A stretch of DNA of 37,491 bases from a bacterium (GTDB lineage: Bacteria > Cyanobacteriota > Vampirovibrionia > Gastranaerophilales > Gastranaerophilaceae): positions 1 to 37,491 of the forward strand of contig JAGBXP010000043.1 of assembly GCA_017629215.1 (NCBI GenBank), read 5' to 3'. Below, in pieces: positions 31,544 through 37,491 of this stretch. The translations under genes were made by a program, and so were the position numbers. Each line of letters begins with the position of its first letter. Position 1 is the first letter of the stretch. The notes under the pieces are model-generated. The model had not been told where the DNA came from. It ran no database searches and saw only the letters and a list, made by a program, of their open reading frames with translations.

Positions 31544-33191
31544 TATTTATATAATTAACTTTTGAACTAGTAATTGGTTGGTAGTAATCAACCTTATTGA
31601 TAGAATAAGAATCTACTATTGGTGAAGGTGGCATTATTGAGCCTTTAAATAATGCAAATGACATTCTGCGATAAAATTTATTTAGCCATTCAATTTTTTG
31701 GTCTTTAGAAACATTTTTTTTCTTTTCATATATAAATTGTGTATTTATTAAGTCTTTATAGCTTTCTTGCTTGTTTTCAATTCTCCAAATGATTTCATCT
31801 AAAAATTCATAAGGCATCAGAGCGTCCTCTGCACAAAGAGATTTCCCTGTATTTGGATCAATCGCAAGCTCTGCTCCAGGTTTTTTTAAAATAATAGATT
31901 CAGGAATAACATTTTTATCTTTTCGATTAGCATTCATCCAGCGAGCAAGTGCAAAAAGCTTTGTTTTAGTAATATCAGCTATAGGAGCAAAACCTCCTGA
32001 CATATCTCCGTTTATAGTTGCATACCCCATATACAGCTCAGATTTATCTGATGTAGCTATTGAAATGCAAGACTCAAACTCATTCGCTATTCCAAATAAA
32101 AACATTGCTCTAGAACGAGCCTGAATATTATCTGGTGTAAAAGATTGTTTGTATCGGCAATTCCAATTTTTTTCAATATCTGAAAATAAATTATTAAGAC
32201 AAGACTCTGTTGTTGTATACATTTCTTTTATTGATGCTTCTGCAAATCTTATACCGAGGTTTTCTGCTAGTTTTTGTGCATCAGATTTGCTTTCATCGCT
32301 TGTAAGCTTAGAAGGCATTGAAATTCCAAAAACATTTTCTTTACCTAACGCATCAGCTAACAATACAGCGCAGACTGTTGAATCTAAGCCCCCAGATAAT
32401 CCTAAGACAGCTTTTTTTAATCTACATTTAAAAAAATAGTCTTTTATAGATTGAACTATTGATTTATAGACTCGTTCTAAATCCCAATCATAATCAAGGG
32501 AAAATTCCGAAGGTGCTTCCTGTGGTTCTATAGAATAAATTTTTCCAATTTTGCGAAATGGATTTACTACTAATAATTGTTCTTCAAAGTCTATAGCTCT
32601 AGCAAAAATTTTTCCGTTTTCATCACAAGCGATACTTTGTCCTGCATAGGACCAACCATCAATTGAACCGACTTGGTTTATTTCCAATATAGGACGTTTA
32701 AATTTAATAGAAAGCTCTTTTATATATTTTTCTCGTGAATATTGAGAACCCATTCTTGAAATGATTGCAGAAGGCTTTATAAAAAATTCGACCCCATCGT
32801 GAAATTCTTTCGATGTTATATATTCACAGTCTTTTATTATTTTATCAATTCTACCATTTCGTAATATTGCAAATGCGTGTTCTTTATTTTTATTTACAAA
32901 ACTTATTAATGCAGATGTCTTTTTGCAATTTATAGCGATTTTCTCTAAGCATTTCATAGATTCTTCAAGAATAAATGGATAACGATTAATGAAATCATAC
33001 ATTTCAAATCCTAAAATAGTATTTTTAGGAAATGCTATTATGTCGAGTTCTAGCAATTCTGCCTGCTTAATATACTCAATGATTTTCTTACTATTATGTT
33101 CTAGGTCTCCTGCAATTAAATTTATTTGTGCTAGTCCAATAAAACCACCTAACTTTATATATTCTTTTAATTCAGAGTCTAAAAAATTCAT
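31536..33191 (-). CDS. nadE: NAD+ synthetase with degenerate glutaminase domain
   Basis: The C-terminal synthase (from about residue 235) is intact, with the PP-loop LGLSGGLDSTVCAVLLADAL at 263-282, FTPDNIQARSRAMFLFGIAN and YMGYATINGDMSGGFAP. It amidates nicotinate adenine dinucleotide using ATP. The N-terminal ~215 residues are a nitrilase-type glutaminase remnant (GLAQINLIAGDL). The catalytic Glu of FPE is Lys (FPK, K56), the KxxLPNYxVFDE lysine loop is unrecognisable, and the stretch carrying the nucleophile Cys (CEDIW) is missing. About 45 residues appear deleted between FFIKP and SREKYIKELS. Ammonia-dependent activity is inferred. GGAGAA lies 11 nt before the ATG. Its 3' end overlaps the convergent TPR gene by 8 nt. 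Confidence 0.92.
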   Translation of the reverse strand: MNFLDSELKEYIKLGGFIGLAQINLIAGDLEHNSKKIIEYIKQAELLELDIIAFPKNTILGFEMYDFINRYPFILEESMKCLEKIAINCKKTSALISFVNKNKEHAFAILRNGRIDKIIKDCEYITSKEFHDGVEFFIKPSAIISRMGSQYSREKYIKELSIKFKRPILEINQVGSIDGWSYAGQSIACDENGKIFARAIDFEEQLLVVNPFRKIGKIYSIEPQEAPSEFSLDYDWDLERVYKSIVQSIKDYFFKCRLKKAVLGLSGGLDSTVCAVLLADALGKENVFGISMPSKLTSDESKSDAQKLAENLGIRFAEASIKEMYTTTESCLNNLFSDIEKNWNCRYKQSFTPDNIQARSRAMFLFGIANEFESCISIATSDKSELYMGYATINGDMSGGFAPIADITKTKLFALARWMNANRKDKNVIPESIILKKPGAELAIDPNTGKSLCAEDALMPYEFLDEIIWRIENKQESYKDLINTQFIYEKKKNVSKDQKIEWLNKFYRRMSFALFKGSIMPPSPIVDSYSINKVDYYQPITSSKVNYINTI

Positions 33192-33301
33192 GAGTAAATT
33201 CTCCTATTTATTCAATTTTAACATAATTAAATCGAAGAGATGAAAGAAATTTATAGAAAATATCTAGAAGGTTAATTTTTAGTAAATCATTATGAACTAA
33301 A

Positions 33302-34066
33302 CTAAAAAGCAACTTCTTGCAAGATTTTTGAAGATTTCGTTTTCTTATTAGTATGGATTTTTATATATTCATCAAGTAGGTTAAAGCAAACTTGACAAAC
33401 CTTTTCCGTTGCTTTTTTGTCATAATCACTTTCGTAATCAAAATCAAATTGTAACATTGCTTCTAAAAAGTCTCTTATTTTATGGTGCATTTTTAGTTTT
33501 ACACCCAAATGCTCGTTGCATTCTATACAAATAATTCCACCCATTTGAGATGAAAAATACATTTCTTCATCTAAGACTCGTTCACGACAACAAAGACAAG
33601 TGTCTAATTCAACGCAAAAACCCATAATTAATAAAAGTTTTAGTTGAAACTTAATAACAGCAATCAAGGCATCTTTTTTTTCTTCTGCATAAGAAATTCT
33701 ATTAAGAGCTTTGTAAAGTAAGTCGTAAATCTCTTCGGAAGCATTTTCAGTACCCTCTCCAAAATTCATAATAAGTTCAGATACATAAGAAGAAAGCATA
33801 AGTTTGTCAAAATCTTCTCTTGTTTTTTTAAAATTGTTAAGCGTTTGAGCTTGAATAATAGTATCCATAGAACGTCCTTTTAGTAGCTGTAATGAATTTG
33901 CAACTAATAAATCCATTCTTGCACCAAGCTTACTTTTTGGTTTTTTTATTCCTTTAGCTACTCCTTTAATTAAACCATTTTCTTTAGAATACATTACAAT
34001 AATTTTGTCAGCATCATTTAAGTTATATGACTTTAAATTAATAGCTTCTGTTACATAGTTATTCAT
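33302..34066 (-). CDS. recO: DNA repair protein RecO
   Basis: RecO mediates RecA loading on SSB-coated DNA and anneals strands in RecF-pathway recombination. The OB-fold N-terminus (VTEAINLKSYNLNDADKIIVMY, then KGVAKGIKKPKSKLGARMDL) and the zinc-finger cysteines (CLCCRE and CIEC) are clear. Length is 254 aa, as expected. It overlaps the end of pilT by 8 nt. In many bacteria RecO binds the SSB acidic tip, which the ssb in this window lacks. Confidence 0.95.
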   Translation of the reverse strand: MNNYVTEAINLKSYNLNDADKIIVMYSKENGLIKGVAKGIKKPKSKLGARMDLLVANSLQLLKGRSMDTIIQAQTLNNFKKTREDFDKLMLSSYVSELIMNFGEGTENASEEIYDLLYKALNRISYAEEKKDALIAVIKFQLKLLLIMGFCVELDTCLCCRERVLDEEMYFSSQMGGIICIECNEHLGVKLKMHHKIRDFLEAMLQFDFDYESDYDKKATEKVCQVCFNLLDEYIKIHTNKKTKSSKILQEVAF

Positions 34067-35159
34067 AATAAGCTCTAGTTCCTTGATAGACTCCTTTAAA
34101 TATTTTTTCTAGCTCATTTACATCATTAGAATTTGCGAGAGCTTCTTCTTGAGAGATGAAATCTTTAGCCACAAGATTTGCTAATGATAAATTCATTGAA
34201 ACCATATCATCAATATTTGTATCATTAATTAATTCATAAATCGCATCACAGTCATCTTTATTTATATAGTCTCTAATTGTAGGTGTTACAACCATTATTT
34301 CACAAGCTGGATATCTTTTATTATTTTTTTCAGAATAGATTAGTTTTTGTGCGATAGTAGCTCTTAAAGTGTCTGCAAGTTGACGTCTAACAATATCTCG
34401 ATCAGATTCATCAAACATGTTAATTATTCTGTTAATAGTTTGTACGGCATCATTAGTATGAAGTGTTGAAAATACTAAATGCCCAGTCTCGGATGCTTTC
34501 ATCGCTGCAGACATTGTTTCTTTATCTCTTATTTCACCAATGAATATCACGTCAGGGTCTTGTCTTAATGCGTATTTTATCCCATCAGAAAAACTTGCTG
34601 TGTCAACCTCAACTTGTCTTTGTGAAATAATACCTTTTTTGCAATTATATACATACTCAACAGGGTCTTCGATTGTTACAATATGTTTTGATTCATTCAA
34701 ACAAATTTGATTTATTAAAGATGCAATCGTTGTTGATTTCCCACTACCAGTAGGTCCTGTTATTAATATAATCCCATTTTGATAATTGACTATACTGTTA
34801 AGAACATCTGGTAAATTTAATTTATTTAGCATTGGTATTTCATAAGGTATATTCCTTATAACTAGAGCTGGATTTCCCATTTGTCTGTTATAATTAACTC
34901 TAAATCTTGAGCAACCTTTGATTTCATACATGAAATCAATATCACAACGCGCGGTTATATCATCAATTAATGACGTTGGAACAATTGTCATTATTGCCCT
35001 ATCCATGTCCTCTTTTGTTAAAGGTGGCATGTTGGTTCTTTTTATATATCCATTTTTTCTTATAAATGGTGGATATCCTACTTTTAAATGTTCATCAGAT
35101 GCTTCTGTTGCTATTGCACTCTTTAAAAACTGTACTATATTAAAACTTGTATCACTCAC
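34059..35159 (-). CDS. pilT: PilT-type twitching-motility / type II secretion ATPase
   Basis: The hexameric ATPase family that retracts type IV pili. Motifs: Walker A GPTGSGKSTT, Asp box HIVTIEDPVEYV, Walker B DPDVIFIGEIRD and His box ETGHLVFSTLHTND. I place the start at the GTG at 35159 (first residues (M)SDTSFNIVQFLKSA, 366 aa). GAGG lies 5 nt upstream, and a good promoter occupies the sequence where longer starts (35234, 35207) would lie. No other pilus gene is in the window; the downstream overlap with recO suggests a two-gene transcript. Confidence 0.93.
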   Translation of the reverse strand: MSDTSFNIVQFLKSAIATEASDEHLKVGYPPFIRKNGYIKRTNMPPLTKEDMDRAIMTIVPTSLIDDITARCDIDFMYEIKGCSRFRVNYNRQMGNPALVIRNIPYEIPMLNKLNLPDVLNSIVNYQNGIILITGPTGSGKSTTIASLINQICLNESKHIVTIEDPVEYVYNCKKGIISQRQVEVDTASFSDGIKYALRQDPDVIFIGEIRDKETMSAAMKASETGHLVFSTLHTNDAVQTINRIINMFDESDRDIVRRQLADTLRATIAQKLIYSEKNNKRYPACEIMVVTPTIRDYINKDDCDAIYELINDTNIDDMVSMNLSLANLVAKDFISQEEALANSNDVNELEKIFKGVYQGTRAYYE

Positions 35160-35205
35160 TGTAACCTCTATAATTATTACAATCCCTTCTCTAATGGATT
35201 TTATC

Positions 35206-35234
35206 ATAATACCATTTAATGTTCTTTTTGACAA
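35206..35234 (-). promoter_or_regulatory. Candidate promoter of pilT-recO
   Basis: On the minus strand TTGTCA (35234-35229) and TATTAT (35211-35206) have a 17-nt spacer. The expected leader is about 40 nt, ending at the GAGG-GTG start. Confidence 0.65.
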
Positions 35235-35254
35235 ATTCTTTACAAAAATATATT

Positions 35255-35283
35255 AAAAGAGGATAGTAAATAAGCTATCCTCT
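35255..35283 (-). terminator. Terminator of the marR-emrA operon
   Basis: AGAGGATAG (35258-35266) and CTATCCTCT (35275-35283) form a perfect 9-bp stem with an 8-nt loop. On the minus strand it ends in a T tract, just past the emrA-like stop. Confidence 0.85.
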
Positions 35284-35304
35284 AAAAAATATTAAATAAT
35301 ATCT

Positions 35305-36297
35305 TTATTTTACTTTAACTTTAGGTACTACTGACATGCCAGGAATTATTGAATATTCGTTTGTGTTAATTTTTTCGGTAAACACAATCTTTACTGGTAT
35401 TCTTTGTACGATTTTAACAAAAGAGCCTACGGCATTTTCTGGAGGGAATAAGCTAGCTTTTGCTCCAGTACTTCTTTGAATAGAATCTACTTCTCCTTTA
35501 AATGTTTTTTTGCTATATGTATCTATTTTAATATCAACAGGCTGTCCTTTTTTCATGTTTTCTAATTGAGTCTCTTTGAAATTAGCAATAACCCATACAT
35601 CATTAGGTACTATAACAAACAATGGAGTGCCAGGTTGAACCATCATACCGACTTCAACTTTTTTATTAGATACTGTGCCATCAATTGGTGCAATTATATC
35701 AGTATATTCAAGAGCTAACTCTGCAGCTCTTTTTTGAGCTTTTAATACATTTAACTCTGCATCAGCTACTTTTGAAAGCTTAGATGTATCTTTTGAGAAT
35801 ATAGCTTGTTCTGCAGTCGTTTGTTTAGCTGAAACAGCCTCTAAGTAGGTAATAGCTTTGTCTAATGTTTGTTTTGAGACAGCACCAGCTTTGTATAAAT
35901 TTTGATATCTTTCTACATCTTTTTGAGCAAGCTCAATCTCTGAATTTGCAGCGTTTAAATTTGCGTAAGCATTCTGTTGATTTAGTAAAGCTTTTTCATA
36001 AGCAGCAGTTGCTTGTTCTAACTTTACTTGATAATCTATCTTATCAATAACGGCAACAACGTCGCCTTTTTTTACTGGCTGGTTGTCTTTTACCAAAACC
36101 TTTACAATTTGACCACTAACTTTTGGAGAAACCGAAACTGTCGTGGTTTCAACATAAGCATCGTCTGTTGATTGATACTTCATTGCTTCTATAATTAAAA
36201 AGCTCGATATTATTATAGCTAATATCGAAAATAATATAACCCAATATCGCTTTGTATGTAATTTGTTTTCATCTTTTTCTATTTGTTCTTCGTTCAT
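35305..36297 (-). CDS. HlyD/EmrA-type membrane fusion protein
   Basis: The periplasmic adaptor of a tripartite efflux pump. One N-terminal membrane anchor (YWVILFSILAIIISSFLII, about residues 19-37) is followed by the EmrA signature STDDAYVETTTVSVSPKVSG, a lipoyl half-motif (DNQPVKKGDVVAVID) and a coiled-coil hairpin rich in Ala/Gln/Lys (about 85-195). The second lipoyl half is IIAPIDGTVSNKKVEVGM, and a GSFVKIVQRIPVKI block lies near the end. Length is 330 aa. AAGGAAA precedes the ATG. It lies 12 nt after marR and is surely co-transcribed. No MFS (EmrB) transporter gene is between it and its neighbours; it may lie beyond the TolC-type gene. Confidence 0.93.
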   Translation of the reverse strand: MNEEQIEKDENKLHTKRYWVILFSILAIIISSFLIIEAMKYQSTDDAYVETTTVSVSPKVSGQIVKVLVKDNQPVKKGDVVAVIDKIDYQVKLEQATAAYEKALLNQQNAYANLNAANSEIELAQKDVERYQNLYKAGAVSKQTLDKAITYLEAVSAKQTTAEQAIFSKDTSKLSKVADAELNVLKAQKRAAELALEYTDIIAPIDGTVSNKKVEVGMMVQPGTPLFVIVPNDVWVIANFKETQLENMKKGQPVDIKIDTYSKKTFKGEVDSIQRSTGAKASLFPPENAVGSFVKIVQRIPVKIVFTEKINTNEYSIIPGMSVVPKVKVK

Positions 36298-36309
36298 TAT
36301 TTTTTTCCT

Positions 36310-36774
36310 TTATATATCTATATCAACAGTTTCCTCTAATACTTCTCGTAAATCTTTTAATAATTTCCCTAGTTTAGCCAAATCGGTATTAACTATGTTA
36401 TTTTCAACTAACCTATGATGTGGTTCTAATTTCGCATAAGTTTCTTTATAAATAGCCTTGCCGTTCTCTGTAATTGAAACTATTTTTACAGGTCTATTAT
36501 TCTTAACAGTCAATTCACGTTTTACAAGACCTTTTGCTTCAAGAGTATCAAGTAATTTTCCAGTGTTAGCTCTGTCTTTTAATATCAGTTTTGCCAAGTC
36601 TCGCTGACAAAGCTCTTTGTTTGCGAGTATAGTATCTAATGTGGAAAATTCTTCGATTGTTAAGCCAAGTCCAAGTTTCCCAAATAATTGAGTGCCAAGC
36701 ATTTTCGCATAACGAGCTGTTAACTCTATTTGGTAAAATATTGTATCAGTAAAATGCTTAGTTTCTGAATTCAT
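36310..36774 (-). CDS. MarR-family transcriptional regulator
   Basis: A 154-residue winged helix-turn-helix protein. The recognition region LCQRDLAKLILKDRANTGKL and the wing EAKGLVKRELTVKNNRPVKI are typical, flanked by N- and C-terminal dimerisation helices. It is the first gene of the marR-emrA operon and diverges from the TolC-type gene. Two perfect palindromes in the 121-bp divergent gap are likely its operators, so it probably represses both directions and is released by a small-molecule substrate of the pump (family knowledge plus inference). Confidence 0.93.
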   Translation of the reverse strand: MNSETKHFTDTIFYQIELTARYAKMLGTQLFGKLGLGLTIEEFSTLDTILANKELCQRDLAKLILKDRANTGKLLDTLEAKGLVKRELTVKNNRPVKIVSITENGKAIYKETYAKLEPHHRLVENNIVNTDLAKLGKLLKDLREVLEETVDIDI

Positions 36775-36808
36775 AAATCAACTTTCTTGTCAATCCTACA
36801 AATAAAGT

Positions 36809-36842
36809 ATGTTGTTCAAACAACATGTTGCTTTTGCAACAT
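36809..36842. promoter_or_regulatory. Tandem palindromic operators in the marR/tolC-type divergent region
   Basis: ATGTTGTT-CA-AACAACAT (36809-36826) and ATGTTGC-TTTT-GCAACAT (36825-36842) are perfect inverted repeats sharing the bases AT. The second overlaps a possible plus-strand promoter (TTGCTT 36828-36833, 17 nt, TAACAT 36851-36856). Sites of this size and placement are typical for MarR dimers. Confidence 0.7.
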
Positions 36843-36895
36843 ATCTATGCTAACATTGTTTTTATAAAAAATCAAGTACTTGGAGATTAAAAATT

Positions 36896-37483
36896 ATGAA
36901 AAGATTAATGTCAATGGTCATAATAGCATCGCTAACTTTATCTTATGCTTGTCCAGCTTTAGCTATAGAAAATATAGATGATAAAAAGAGGCTGAAAAAA
37001 GAAAGAATTTCACCAGCTGTTAATAAATTTGAATATATCAATTTGTCTTGGTGGAATAGTTTTAATGATGAGCATTTAAACAATTATATTATCAGAGCTA
37101 TAGAAAATAACAAAGATTTAAAAATATCAACACTAACATTAGAAAGCTTTTATCAAAATGTTGTCGCTCAGTGTTCTGCTCAATTACCAACAATCAATGC
37201 AGGTTTTCTACCAGGACTGTCTGATTTAGGAAACGGTGCTACTGATACTTATGCGTTTCCAATATTTGCTAGTTGGGAATTGGATATTTATGGCAAAAAT
37301 AGTAACAAGACAGAGTCTATGCGTAAATTATGGGAAGTGTCTGCGCTTGATGAAAGGGCAACTCATATATCAATAGCTTCTGCAGTGGGAAGTACTTATA
37401 TAAATATAGTTAAATTAGATGCAATGATTGATTTACAAGATGATATAGTTAAGCTTAGAAAAGAAATTTATGAAATGATGTAA
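36896..37483 (+). pseudogene. NodT/TolC-type outer-membrane efflux factor, ends early (probable frameshift)
   Basis: A signal peptide (MKRLMSMVIIASLTLSYA, through ACPALA) precedes a typical outer-membrane-factor N-terminus: LSWWNSFNDEHLNNYIIRAI, then NKDLKISTLTLESF and the ASWELDIYGKN block. Members are usually ~450-500 aa; this frame stops after 195 with TAA at 37481-37483. Omitting one T just before that stop would continue the frame as ATG-AAA-TTT-CTA, giving the family-like EIYEMMKFL. A frameshift mutation or sequencing error is therefore likely. The window ends 8 nt later, so the rest cannot be seen. It would be the outer channel for the divergent EmrA-type adaptor. Confidence 0.7.
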
Positions 37484-37491
37484 ATTTCTAA

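Noticed and set aside
35160-35234. Longer N-terminus for pilT starting at 35234 or 35207
   Set aside because: A -35/-10 pair occupies 35206-35234 and the GTG at 35159 has GAGG at ideal spacing, with the PilT-like N-terminus starting there.
1-37491. Prophage, insertion sequence or genomic island boundaries
   Set aside because: No integrase, transposase, terminal repeats with target duplications or phage structural genes were seen, and codon use appears uniform.

Overview
The window is AT-rich (about 30% GC by eye), uses the standard code, is densely coded on both strands and is almost entirely chromosomal housekeeping plus lineage-specific genes. A Gram-negative envelope is implied by a MurA, a lipoprotein foldase, an EmrA/HlyD-type adaptor, a NodT/TolC-type outer-membrane factor and a PilT-type ATPase. 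The low GC, the GGGtGRT/Fe-S scaffold pair and several small conserved-looking proteins of unknown function remind me of gut Vampirovibrionia/Melainabacteria (Gastranaerophilales). That assignment is inference; no rRNA is present. I see no phage, insertion sequence, CRISPR array or integrase.

Layout. 1-5409 (+): three tightly packed genes. The first encodes an acidic-repeat, single-span membrane protein with a TonB-like C-terminus. The second encodes an acidic-repeat protein ending in a sigma-region-4-like helix-turn-helix. The third encodes a zinc-ribbon/AAA/TPR (STAND-like) protein. I consider this the best candidate for an undescribed system. 5417-7560: an orphan hypothetical (-) and a COG2509-type flavoprotein (+). 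7654-16405 (+): murA, a small duplicated-motif protein, mfd, a parvulin lipoprotein, ssb, a four-carbon acid sugar kinase (DUF1537) and pdxA, closed by a bidirectional terminator. 16481-18132 (-): rpsH-rplF-rplR, a three-gene splinter of the ribosomal spc operon whose two internal gaps carry hairpin-rich or GC-rich inserts. 18316-20539 (-): holB, holA, an unlisted 52-residue ORF and an 83-residue hypothetical.

20692-21816 (+): wecB. 21886-23700 (-): GGGtGRT protein and its Fe-S scaffold partner. 23784-26759 (-): two hypotheticals with odd starts, a BaiN/HI0933-type flavoprotein, folK and rpmE. 26962-28836 (+): an OLD-type TOPRIM protein without an ATPase and an M48-like protein with a broken HExxH. 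28943-31543 (+): tRNA-Cys, dnaA and a TPR protein. 31536-35159 (-): nadE with a gutted glutaminase domain, recO and pilT. 35305-37491: a MarR-emrA operon (-) divergent from a TolC-type gene (+) that ends early, probably by frameshift.

Cross-cutting signals: a shared TTGCAA -35 element with 17-nt spacing before rpsH, rpmE and tRNA-Cys, and several genes with no Shine-Dalgarno and a -10 box 6-10 nt from the ATG, suggesting leaderless transcripts (clearest for folK). Several proteins keep their fold but have lost catalytic residues (NadE glutaminase, M48-like protein, Walker A of the STAND-like protein).
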